Positions 10,601 through 17,432 of a stretch of 64,000 bases of DNA are shown here, piece after piece. Positions within the stretch are counted from its first letter, which is position 1. Every line of letters begins with the position of its first letter. The position numbers were made by a program, and so were the translations under genes. The notes below the pieces were generated by a model, which saw nothing but the letters and a program-made list of their open reading frames with translations, was not told where the DNA came from and did no database searches. The stretch comes from Kutzneria sp044547355 (GTDB lineage Bacteria; Actinomycetota; Actinomycetes; Mycobacteriales; Pseudonocardiaceae): contig NZ_JBIUAG010000001.1 in the NCBI RefSeq assembly GCF_044547355.1, positions 558,001 through 622,000 on the forward strand, written 5' to 3'.

Positions 10601-10814
10601 GCGACCACGTCGGCGACAAGTCGTCCGGGCCCTGGGTGAGCTGCCGTGCCGGTCCGCCGGCGGCGTCAACCTGCCACAGCGTCCAGACGTTCCGGTCCGC
10701 CTCGCGGTCGGCCGTGCGCAGCGCGTAGACGATCCGCCGGCCGTCCGGCGACATCGCCGGTTGCGCCGGCAACGCCAGCTCGTACAGGTCGTCGACCTTC
10801 GTGCGTCGGGTCAT
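7626..10814 (-). CDS. Fusion of S9 prolyl-oligopeptidase-type peptidase and S12 beta-lactamase-fold hydrolase
   Basis: A 1,062-residue protein with two complete hydrolase modules. Residues 1 to about 370 form a beta-propeller with PD40/TolB-like repeats (WSPDGTTIAF and similar). Residues about 375-615 are an S9C peptidase domain with nucleophile Ser484 in GYSYGGY, Asp556 in GGSDERCP and His588 in GASH. Residues about 620-960 are an S12 (class C beta-lactamase/D-aminopeptidase) domain with SITK at 673-676, YSN at 765-767 and HDG at 908-910; a beta-rich tail follows. Both active sites look intact. There is no signal peptide, so it is probably cytoplasmic. I chose ATG 10814 (GGGGGGA upstream) over an upstream TTG. 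It is last in a four-gene operon with an epimerase, an M20 peptidase and a D-aminoacylase. Probable role: cleavage of short peptides, including D-residue peptides (inference). Confidence 0.88.
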   Translation of the reverse strand: MTRRTKVDDLYELALPAQPAMSPDGRRIVYALRTADREADRNVWTLWQVDAAGGPARQLTQGPDDLSPTWSPDGTTIAFLRDKDIWLLPAEGGEPRPLTTTGAGAPVWSPDGAKIAYSAPVGPDEPDRPLVIDRLGHKADGTGLIGLKRNHIHIVDVATGMVKQVTSGDWHAGAPAWSPDGTRIAFCAGMDADADRTYRSAAYVMEIGGLPRLVGSGEGVCVTADWTADGTALLVVGTSTAAVGNARLLRVPLDGGDTVDLAESLDRNVMTGSSGYPGALPRSVGDAVYFCVRDRGYTHLYVVDGAEARPVVGGAGRLVSGVDIAGGHAAIVLATTGSYGEIAVVDLATGEVEVRTSHSPADVELFAYEDREFTTSEGVVVHGWLLRDPSRQGPLPLLLDIHGGPHNASNDIADAEHIYRQVLADRGWAVLLLNPRASDGYGEAFFTATIGGWGTEVEDFLGPLDQLVAEGVADPDRLAVCGYSYGGYMTAYLTSRDNRFTRAVAGGLVCDMTSFTGTSDGGHYFATKELGEATESPMSRVDDVRTPTLILHGGSDERCPVGQAEQWFHALYTRGVPTRMVLYPGASHLFIVDGRPSHRADYSTRIVDWVEQREPIRVEHWRRRLAELCRRHGVPGAALGILRGDESVQASFGVLDKNTGAAVADDSVFQIGSITKVWTTTMIMQLVDDGRLDLDAPVADVLPELRLSDPDVAKRVTLRHLVTHTSGIDGDHFVDTGRGDDCVQKYVDGLDQAAQVHPLGATMSYSNAGFVLAGRVIEQVTGQTWDAALRERLITALGLKRTVTLPEEAVPLGAAVGHEAAEGEELRPVKDFMLPRNLGPAGLITASAADVLAFARMHLDGGADLLSEASAAAMTEWQVDVPNRHTICDSWGLGWMLFDWDGHRIIGHDGNTRGQSAFLRIVPEFGLAITVLANGGNTGDLYRDLFGEMFAELAGITVPRPVEPPARPPTVDTAAVVGAYERAGNRVEIFQGDNGLRLRATVTGLLADVVPEPVVEYDLLPVTDTLFVYRPEGRVSWSAVVFYTLPTGESYLQSGVRSYPRT

Positions 10815-10830
10815 CCCGAATCCCCCCAAA

Positions 10831-11934
10831 TCAGTCGATGAGTTCCCGGTTCACCGTCAGTTCGGCCACCCGCTCCGGGATCGGGGTGACGCCGATCTCC
10901 GGCCCCGTCGGCACCGGAAGATGACCGTCCACCAACAGGAACGGCTCGGTGATCTCGGTGCGGAAATAGCGGTCGGAGGCCGAGGTGTCGCCCGGCAGCG
11001 TGAAACCCGGCAACGCGGCCAGGGCCAGGTCGGCGGCCCGTCCCACGCCGGACTCGATCATGTCGCCGCACCACACCGGCACGCCGTGGGCCCGGCACAC
11101 GTCGTGCACCCGCCTGGCTTCCAGGTAGCCGCCGACCCGGCTGGCCTTGATGTTCACGATCCGACACGCCCGCAGGGAGATGGCGTCGGCGGCGATCCTG
11201 GCCGAGGTGATCGACTCGTCCAGGCAGATCGGGGTCCGGAGCTGCCGGGCCAGTTCGGCGTGGCCGAGCAGGTCGTCCTCGTCCAGCGGCTGCTCGATCA
11301 GCAGCAGGTCGAAGGGGTCCAGGCGGGCCAGCAGACGGGCGTCGGCCGGGGTGTAAGCGCCGTTGGCGTCCACCTGGAGCAGGACATCGTCGCCGAAGCA
11401 CTCGCGGACCGCGCGCACCGGCTCCACGTCCCAGCCGGGCTCGATCTTGAGCTTGATCCTGACATAGCCCTGGTCGAGGTAGCCCGCGACCACATCGAGC
11501 AGTTGCGGGATGGAGTCCGCCATGCCGACCGACACACCGCACGGCACAGTGTCCCTTGTGGACCCGAGCGCTGCCGCCAACGACATCTGACGGGCGCGGA
11601 GTTCGGCATCGAGCACCGCCATCTCCAGGGCCGCCTTGGCCATCCGGTGGCCCTTGAACCGCGCCAGCAACGGGGCGACCGCGTCGGCGGTGATCTCGCC
11701 CGCCTGCATCAACGTTGGCACGAGGAATGTCCGCAGCACGTGGGCCGCGCCCTCCACGTACTCCTCGGAGTAGACCGGATCCGGCAAGGCGCCGCACTCG
11801 CCCCAGCCCTCGCCGTCCCGGGTGATCACGCGCAGCAGCAACAGGTCCCGGGCCTCCATCGTCAGGACGGATGCCCGGAACGGCGAGAGCAGCGGCAACC
11901 GCAGTCGAATCAGCTCGACGCCCTCGAGCCTCAT
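10831..11934 (-). CDS. Enolase-superfamily racemase/epimerase (N-acylamino acid racemase / dipeptide epimerase type)
   Basis: A 367-residue muconate-lactonizing-subgroup enolase. Visible motifs are the catalytic KLK (in VRIKLKIEPGWD), the metal ligands in LLQVDANGAY, IEQPLDEDDL and CLDESIT, and the second base lysine in NIKASRVGG. This set matches o-succinylbenzoate synthase, N-succinylamino acid racemase and dipeptide epimerases, which cannot be told apart by eye. There are no menaquinone genes nearby. The neighbours are an M20 peptidase (4-bp ATGA overlap upstream), a D-aminoacylase-like gene and the S9/S12 peptidase, so inverting the alpha-carbon of an N-acyl amino acid or dipeptide is the better reading. 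The ATG at 11934 overlaps the M20 stop, so translation is coupled. Confidence 0.82.
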   Translation of the reverse strand: MRLEGVELIRLRLPLLSPFRASVLTMEARDLLLLRVITRDGEGWGECGALPDPVYSEEYVEGAAHVLRTFLVPTLMQAGEITADAVAPLLARFKGHRMAKAALEMAVLDAELRARQMSLAAALGSTRDTVPCGVSVGMADSIPQLLDVVAGYLDQGYVRIKLKIEPGWDVEPVRAVRECFGDDVLLQVDANGAYTPADARLLARLDPFDLLLIEQPLDEDDLLGHAELARQLRTPICLDESITSARIAADAISLRACRIVNIKASRVGGYLEARRVHDVCRAHGVPVWCGDMIESGVGRAADLALAALPGFTLPGDTSASDRYFRTEITEPFLLVDGHLPVPTGPEIGVTPIPERVAELTVNRELID

Positions 11935-13004
11935 GACCGGGCCAGGACCGACTTGAGTAGGGCAACCAGCAGCGCGGTCCGCCGGGGAATCTCGTCGACG
12001 ATCACGTGCTCGTGGTCGGCGTGCGCGCCGTCGCCGACCGCCCCGAGGCCGTCGAGCGTCGCAATGCCCAGCCCTGCCGTGAAGTTCCCGTCCGAAGCGC
12101 CGCCGACCGCGGTCTCGGTGAGCCCCGGCAACAGCTCCGAGGCGAGGCGGAACAGGTCGGCCGAGGTCTCCGTCTCCAGCGGCGGACGGTTGATGCCGCC
12201 CTCGATCCGCACCTGCGCCCCCGGCAGCACCGGCCGGAGCTCGCGGATGGCCTTGTCCACCCGCTGCTGCTCGGCCTTCGACCAGGCTCGGACGTCGACC
12301 GCGACCGTCGCCTGCGCCGGCACGGTGTTGGTCGTGGTGCCGGCGGACAACACCGTTGGCACCACGGTGGTTCCGCCGGCCGGGTCGTCCAATGCGGACA
12401 CGGCGAGAATCTGGCGCGCGAGCTCGACACCCGCGTTGATCCCCTTCTCCGGCTCCAGCCCGGCATGCGCGGCCTTGCCCTCGACCACGATCCGATAGAT
12501 GGACGTGCCCTTGCGCCGGGTCTTCAGCGCCCCGCCCGGACCGGACGCCTCCAGAACGAACACCGCCTCGCAGCCGCGGGCCTCCTCCTCGATCAGGGCG
12601 CGCGACCGCGGGGAGCCGATCTCCTCATCGCCGGTGACCAGGATGGTCACGCCGTCACGGTCATCCAGCTCGGCCGCCGCGTGCAACGCCATGACCACGC
12701 CGGTCTTCATGTCGAAGCAGCCCGGCCCGCGTAGCACACCGTCCACAATGGAGAAAGGATGGGTGTCCAGGGATCCCAGCGGCCACACGGTGTCGTGATG
12801 GCCGAGCAGCAGCACCTTCGGCCGGTCGCCGAACCGCCAGCGCAGGTGCGTGCACCCGTCGGTCAGGATGCGTTCCGGCTCGGCGCTGAGCAGCCGCCGG
12901 CCGATCGCCGCCACCACGTCCGCGCTGCGGGACACCGCCTCGTGATCCGACGACGGCGATTCACAGCGCACCAACTCCTCGATGTCGGCCAACAGGTCGG
13001 TCAT
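11931..13004 (-). CDS. M20 family metallopeptidase (glutamate carboxypeptidase/CPG2-like)
   Basis: A 357-residue M20 peptidase. The dinuclear zinc site is visible as LLLGHHDTVWPLGSL, GPGCFDMKTGVVMAL, VTGDEEIGS and the late His in HADHEHV; the dimerization domain begins at KGTSIYRIVVEGKAAHAGLE. The family removes C-terminal residues (often glutamate) from N-acyl amino acids or dipeptides. The gene overlaps the D-aminoacylase gene (ATGA at 13001-13004) and the racemase gene (ATGA at 11931-11934), an arrangement typical of a translationally coupled operon. It probably supplies or uses N-acyl amino acids handled by its neighbours. No signal peptide is seen, so it is cytoplasmic. Confidence 0.88.
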   Translation of the reverse strand: MTDLLADIEELVRCESPSSDHEAVSRSADVVAAIGRRLLSAEPERILTDGCTHLRWRFGDRPKVLLLGHHDTVWPLGSLDTHPFSIVDGVLRGPGCFDMKTGVVMALHAAAELDDRDGVTILVTGDEEIGSPRSRALIEEEARGCEAVFVLEASGPGGALKTRRKGTSIYRIVVEGKAAHAGLEPEKGINAGVELARQILAVSALDDPAGGTTVVPTVLSAGTTTNTVPAQATVAVDVRAWSKAEQQRVDKAIRELRPVLPGAQVRIEGGINRPPLETETSADLFRLASELLPGLTETAVGGASDGNFTAGLGIATLDGLGAVGDGAHADHEHVIVDEIPRRTALLVALLKSVLARS

Positions 13005-14476
13005 CGCGCCTCCCCACGCAGCGGCTGCCCCGGCAGCGCATCGGTTTGCAGTTCTCCCTGCCGGACAACGGAAATGCCGGCCACATACAGGTGCTGGACG
13101 CCGACCGCCGGCCGGGTTCCGTCGGCATAGGTGGCGGTGTCGGTGACCCGCTCCGGGTCGAGGACCACGATGTCCGCGTCCGCGCCGACCCCGAGGTGTC
13201 CCTTCGCGCGGGCCCCGGGCGCGCAGTCGTCCAGGACGCGGGCCGGCAGGTACGAGCAGCGCCGGAACGCCTCCAGCCACGTCCACGCGCCGGTTTCCCG
13301 CACCATCAGGCGAAGCGACTTGGTGAAGGTGCCGGCCGTGCGCGGATGCGTCGAGCCGCCCGGCGGCAGCGGCCACTCGGTGCTCTCGATGTGCCCATCG
13401 GGCCAGAAGACCGGCATCGCGTCGCTGCCGACGATGGCGTCCGGGAACGCCAGCGTGCGCCGCATCATCGCGCGGCCCTCAGCCTTGGTCTCGTCGTAGT
13501 TCTCCAGCAGGCAGGGCGCGCCCGGACTGGTCCGCCGAACCTCCAGCAATCGCTTCTCGTCGGCCATGCGCTCGCCGGTCTCGAGCAGGATCACGTTGGA
13601 CGGCCCCAGCCCCTTCATCTTCAGCCGCTCCGGCGAGATGAACGCCGCGCCGATCGCCGTGCTGCCCGCGCCGTACGGATAGGTCTCCACCGTGACCCGG
13701 GATCCCGCCTGCCGGGCCCGGTCCAGCGTGCCGAGCACGCGGTCGATGTGGAAGCCCGACGTGCTGTTGACGTGGCAGTGGTGCATCGCCGCGCCGGTCT
13801 CCCCCGCGGCCCGGACGATCTCCTCCGAGCCGTCGATCGGCGTCTCGGGGTCCACCTCGACCAGCTCGCGGACGTGGGTGTAGGTCGGGACACCGGCCCT
13901 GGCCGCCAGGGCGGCGACGGCCAGGAACTCAGCCGGCTCGCTGGTCGGGGCGTAGCCCATGAGCACGCCGATGCCCAGCGCCCCGGCGGCGATCTCGTTC
14001 TCCAGCAGCGACAGCCAGGCCGTCAGCTCCGACGGCGAGGACGACCGCCGCCACGCGGGATCGCCCAGGACGGCCAGCGCGCTCTGGATCCCCGCGTCCG
14101 GCTCGGCGCCGAGCAGCACCTGGGCCCGGGCCATGCCCCAGGACGCGGAGAAGCCGTAGTTCAGCGGCCTCCCGGCCTGGGCCGCGTCGGCGTAGGCCCG
14201 GGCGATCGGCATCAGGCCGGCCTCCAGGTCGAGGGCGGTGGTCACACCGTCCATCGCCTGCAACCGATGGCCGGCGATGGAGTGCACGTGGCTGTGCAGG
14301 TCGACGAAGCCGGGGCCGACGATCATCCCGGTGACGTCCACGACCGCGGCCCCCGGTGGCGCGTCCAGCCCCGGGCCGACCGCCGCGATCTTGCCGCTGG
14401 ACACCAGCACGTCGGCGATTTCGTCGAAGCCCACACCCGGATCCACGACCCGGCCGCCCCGCAGCAGTGTGTCCAT
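13001..14476 (-). CDS. Amidohydrolase, N-acyl-D-amino-acid deacylase (D-aminoacylase)-like
   Basis: A 491-residue amidohydrolase with the paired beta-barrel and small sandwich domain of the D-aminoacylase group: an N-terminal sandwich (LLRGGRVVDPG), metal motif GPGFVDLHSHVH, PTYTHVRE, HHCHVNS, and the late aspartate in VGSDAMPVF. The family deacylates N-acyl-D-amino acids, while relatives act on dihydropyrimidines or other cyclic amides, so the substrate is inferred mainly from the operon (M20 peptidase, racemase, S9/S12 peptidase). It is the first gene of that operon. TAGGGT lies 7 nt before the ATG, which suggests a leaderless transcript beginning at the start codon. Confidence 0.8.
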   Translation of the reverse strand: MDTLLRGGRVVDPGVGFDEIADVLVSSGKIAAVGPGLDAPPGAAVVDVTGMIVGPGFVDLHSHVHSIAGHRLQAMDGVTTALDLEAGLMPIARAYADAAQAGRPLNYGFSASWGMARAQVLLGAEPDAGIQSALAVLGDPAWRRSSSPSELTAWLSLLENEIAAGALGIGVLMGYAPTSEPAEFLAVAALAARAGVPTYTHVRELVEVDPETPIDGSEEIVRAAGETGAAMHHCHVNSTSGFHIDRVLGTLDRARQAGSRVTVETYPYGAGSTAIGAAFISPERLKMKGLGPSNVILLETGERMADEKRLLEVRRTSPGAPCLLENYDETKAEGRAMMRRTLAFPDAIVGSDAMPVFWPDGHIESTEWPLPPGGSTHPRTAGTFTKSLRLMVRETGAWTWLEAFRRCSYLPARVLDDCAPGARAKGHLGVGADADIVVLDPERVTDTATYADGTRPAVGVQHLYVAGISVVRQGELQTDALPGQPLRGEAR

Positions 14477-14537
14477 GCCCTCGACCCTATGGCGTCGGGC
14501 CGCGTTTTCGCACGTGCCGAGTCGGCCGGGGTGCCCC

Positions 14538-14978
14538 CTATCCGCGGATCACGATGGCCCGCAACCACTCCCGCAGCTGCTGGCGGTCGGCCCGGCTCAG
14601 CGGTTCCATCAGCTCCGCCTCCGCGGCCTCGGCCGCGGCATTGGCCTTGATCACCGTCTCATGGCCGACCCTGGTCAGCTCCACGACATTGCGGCGGCGG
14701 TCCTCCACGTGTGGGTGCCGGGAGACGAGTCCCTTGCGCTCCAACGTGTCCAGCAGCGCGACCATGGTGGTGCGGTCGATGCCCAGACGCTGCGCCGCCT
14801 CGTGCTGCGAGCCGGGCTCGCGACCCATCAGCACGTTCAGCACCGCCAGCTCGCGGCCGTTGACGCCGAGCGGGCTCAGCGCCCGCTCGCTGAGCTCGGC
14901 CATGCGCAGCTGGGCGTGCTTGAGCAGATAGCCCAGCCGTCGGGTCACCCCGGGCCCCGGGTCCTCGTCGTTCGACAC
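14538..14978 (-). CDS. MarR family transcriptional regulator
   Basis: A 146-residue winged-helix protein of MarR type. The recognition helix is EAAQRLGIDRTTMVALLDTLERKG and the wing is VEDRRRNVVELTRVG. The GTG start at 14978 has TAGGAT 6 nt upstream, so the message is probably leaderless. It is divergent from the NAD-epimerase gene at 15050, and the intergenic region holds a perfect inverted repeat (14999-15025) that probably serves as its operator. That would make it an autoregulator and repressor of the epimerase gene. The ligand is unknown. Confidence 0.88.
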   Translation of the reverse strand: MSNDEDPGPGVTRRLGYLLKHAQLRMAELSERALSPLGVNGRELAVLNVLMGREPGSQHEAAQRLGIDRTTMVALLDTLERKGLVSRHPHVEDRRRNVVELTRVGHETVIKANAAAEAAEAELMEPLSRADRQQLREWLRAIVIRG

Positions 14979-14998
14979 CGGCCGATCCTATCGCTACG

Positions 14999-15025
14999 CT
15001 GATCGTCAGCTGTACTGACGATCAG
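14999..15025. promoter_or_regulatory. Probable MarR operator between marR and epimerase genes
   Basis: A perfect 11-bp inverted repeat, CTGATCGTCAG and CTGACGATCAG, separated by 5 bp. A further half-site CTGACGAT follows at 15027-15034. The left arm touches a TACGCT that could be the -10 of the epimerase promoter, so binding would block it. Position and symmetry fit the divergent MarR gene. Confidence 0.75.
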
Positions 15026-15049
15026 CCTGACGATTGATTTGGAGCGCTG

Positions 15050-15952
15050 ATGATTCTGATCACCGGTGGCCTCGGCTTCATCGGCTCGCACACGGCGCGA
15101 GCCCTCACCAGCCTCGGGCAGTCCTGCGTGCTGGCCCAGCGGCGAGCCCCCGACGGGCCGTCTGACCTGGGCGAAGTCGTCCATGTCGACATCACCGACC
15201 TGGCCGCGCTGCGGGCCGTCGGCGACCGCCACAAGATCACCGACATCGTCCACCTGGCCGGCTCCATGCCGTGGCCGCCGACCCAGGACGCCCCGATCGA
15301 GGCCTCCCGGCGCGCCCTCGGCGGCCTGTTCAACGTGCTCCAGGTCGCGCAGGACTGGGGCGTCTCCCGGGTGGGGCTGGCCAGCACCATCGGCATCTAC
15401 GGCGGCGTCGTCTCCGACCAACCGCTCACCGAGGACCTGCCGCTGCCGTTACCCTCGCCGCACGTCATCCCCACGTTCAAGAAGATCAGCGAACTGCTGG
15501 CCGGCCACCTCGCCGACGCCGCCGGCCTCGACATCGTCAACTACCGCATCGGCGCCATCTGGGGCCCGCTCGGCCGCCCCGTCTCCCCCTTCTTCGCCGC
15601 TCCCCAACTGGTCCACGCCGCCGCCTCCGGCGCTCCGTTCGAAACCGCCGACGACGCCATCGACCTCTGCTACGCCAAGGACTGCGGCCGCGCTCTCGCC
15701 CTGCTCCAGCTCGCCGACGGTCTCCAGCACCGCACCTACAACGTCAGCTCCGGCCGTCTCACCAGCAACGCCGACATCGTCGCCGCCCTCGGCCCCGACG
15801 CGCGGATCACCCTCACCCCGGCCACCGACGTCCCCCGGCCGCCCCTGGACATCACCCGCCTGCGCGCCGACACCGGCTTCTCCCCCGCCTACGACACCGA
15901 CGGCGCCGTCGCCGACTACCTCGCCTGGCTGCGCGCCGGCAATCCCCGCTGA
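15050..15952 (+). CDS. NAD-dependent epimerase/dehydratase (extended SDR)
   Basis: A 300-residue extended short-chain dehydrogenase. The cofactor motif is TGGLGFIGSHTARAL at the N-terminus. The catalytic Ser is probably in LASTIGIYGG, and Lys is in the FKKISELL region where the family has YxxxK; here Tyr is replaced in the local sequence TFKK, a departure from the standard motif. ATG 15050 follows GGAGCGCTG. It is divergent from a MarR gene and lies immediately beside that regulator's probable operator, so it is the likely regulated target. Sugar or aldehyde/ketone substrates are possible. Confidence 0.8.
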   Translation: MILITGGLGFIGSHTARALTSLGQSCVLAQRRAPDGPSDLGEVVHVDITDLAALRAVGDRHKITDIVHLAGSMPWPPTQDAPIEASRRALGGLFNVLQVAQDWGVSRVGLASTIGIYGGVVSDQPLTEDLPLPLPSPHVIPTFKKISELLAGHLADAAGLDIVNYRIGAIWGPLGRPVSPFFAAPQLVHAAASGAPFETADDAIDLCYAKDCGRALALLQLADGLQHRTYNVSSGRLTSNADIVAALGPDARITLTPATDVPRPPLDITRLRADTGFSPAYDTDGAVADYLAWLRAGNPR

Positions 15953-15994
15953 GATTTGTTCGACACCCCCTGAAGTCAGCGCGTTCCCAAGACG

Positions 15995-16855
15995 TCAGTG
16001 ATCGACGGGACGAAAATCCTTGATGTGCCGCACAGTCGCTGACGCCAGGGCGGACCGGGCGACGGCAATCCCGGCGCCGACGAGCACCAGAGCGCCGGCG
16101 GCGGCGATGACGGTGCCCACGGTGAACACGGAGAACGCGTCGATGCCGAGGAAGGACTCCAGCACGATCGTGCCGGCGCAGACGAGGTAGCCGGCGGTGC
16201 CGATGACCACTGCACGGAAGCGCACGGCGGCGGGCCAAGGGGTGAAACGGGTCAACCAGGCCAGAATCGGCAAGGCGAGAATGCCCTGCATGGCGGCGGC
16301 ATGGGCGGGCACCAGGACGACGGCGGCGGTGTAGGCGGCGTCGAGGGACACCGTGCGGGCGGTGGACGTGCCGATGGCGATCATGACGGCGCCGACGGCC
16401 AGGCCGAGCAGCAGGCTGGCGAATCCGACGCGCAGCGCCAGCTGCATGCCGGGCGGGGCGTCCAGTCGACGGAAAGCGGCTCGCAGCAGGAAAAGGGTGG
16501 CCACGATGATCACGGCCCCGCCACCGGCGGCGCTGAAGGCGAAGGTGGCGTCCAGCGGCGTGGCGGTGTTGAAGTGGGACGGCACGCCCCGCCAGGCCTG
16601 CACGGAGATCACCACAACCTCGACCACGCTGGCGGCGGCGAACCAGGCCAGCACCGCCGGCCGCACCTTGAGATAGAGACTGACCCAGGTGACCGCCCAG
16701 AGGGTGAGGCCGAAGGCCACGCCGAAGTCGGCCGGCTTGCGCCAGGAGACCGGGCCGTCCCAGGGCCCGCCGAGCACGGCCTGCACGCCCAGATGCGCCA
16801 GCCCGCTGGCGAACAGCACCGCCGCGATGAGGTGACACGCCCGTCGGATCGTCAT
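15995..16855 (-). CDS. Multi-pass membrane protein of unknown function
   Basis: A 286-residue protein with about eight hydrophobic segments, beginning RRACHLIAAVLFASGLAHLG, and short charged loops such as GGPWDGPVSWRKPADFG. I do not recognise a characterised family. TACCGT lies 7 nt before the ATG with no ribosome site, suggesting a leaderless transcript. It is convergent with the epimerase gene (42 bp apart) and divergent from the DUF5709 gene. Confidence 0.7.
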   Translation of the reverse strand: MTIRRACHLIAAVLFASGLAHLGVQAVLGGPWDGPVSWRKPADFGVAFGLTLWAVTWVSLYLKVRPAVLAWFAAASVVEVVVISVQAWRGVPSHFNTATPLDATFAFSAAGGGAVIIVATLFLLRAAFRRLDAPPGMQLALRVGFASLLLGLAVGAVMIAIGTSTARTVSLDAAYTAAVVLVPAHAAAMQGILALPILAWLTRFTPWPAAVRFRAVVIGTAGYLVCAGTIVLESFLGIDAFSVFTVGTVIAAAGALVLVGAGIAVARSALASATVRHIKDFRPVDH

Positions 16856-16916
16856 GCCGGAGACGGTAGGACCTCTGTCGCACGACCTACATCGCTCGAC
16901 GGACGTACCTGAGGCC

Positions 16917-16944
16917 TACGCCGACAGGCGTACGCGGCTATTCT
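16917..16944 (+). promoter_or_regulatory. Promoter region of the DUF5709 gene with inverted repeat
   Basis: The inverted repeat TACGCC-GACA-GGCGTA (16917-16932) is followed by TATTCT (16939-16944), a good -10, about 30 bp before the ATG at 16977. The repeat sits where a -35-proximal regulator would bind; the regulator is unknown. Confidence 0.4.
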
Positions 16945-16976
16945 GGCCGCGGCCACGAGTACCGAAGGGAACGACC

Positions 16977-17432
16977 ATGGGCGACCGCGACGAGATCGAC
17001 GACGACGCGTTCGAGCAGCTCGACTCGCTCGACACGCTGGACGGCGGCCCCGGCGACCCGTTGGACGAGGGATTCTCCCCGGCCGAGAAGCCGTGGGCGC
17101 TGGACGACTGGGGCACCACGCCCCGTGAGCAGCACGACGGCCAGAGCCTCGACGACCGGCTGGCCCGCGAGCTGCCCGACGTCGGCGCGGACGAGTTCGA
17201 CGACGACGGCCTGGGCGACGTCTCCGACTCCGACGGCGAGCTGCGCGACTACGAGGTCGGCGACGACCGCGCCGGCCGGCTGGTCAGCGAGTCCTACATC
17301 GCCTCGGACGCCGCGAGCGTGGGCGGCGACGAATGGGACGCCGACCTGCTGGCGGTGGACGTGGGCATCGACGGCGCGGGCGCGTCGGCCGAGGAGGCGG
17401 CGGTGCACGTCATCCGGGACGAAGAGAGCTGA
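16977..17432 (+). CDS. DUF5709 family acidic protein
   Basis: A 151-residue, strongly acidic protein with the actinobacterial DUF5709 pattern: FSPAEKPWALDDWGTTPREQ, then SLDDRLARELPD, and a C-terminal half rich in Asp/Glu. Function unknown. ATG 16977 follows GAAGGGAACGACC. The last 23 bp overlap, in convergent orientation, the 3' end of the lanthipeptide exporter gene. Confidence 0.8.
   Translation: MGDRDEIDDDAFEQLDSLDTLDGGPGDPLDEGFSPAEKPWALDDWGTTPREQHDGQSLDDRLARELPDVGADEFDDDGLGDVSDSDGELRDYEVGDDRAGRLVSESYIASDAASVGGDEWDADLLAVDVGIDGAGASAEEAAVHVIRDEES

Noticed and set aside
10831..11934. Calling the enolase-superfamily gene menC
   Set aside because: No menaquinone genes nearby; the operon partners are peptidases and an aminoacylase.
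15281..16001. Alternative long frames over the epimerase gene
   Set aside because: They are Arg/Pro/Ser-rich shadows of the epimerase reading frame.
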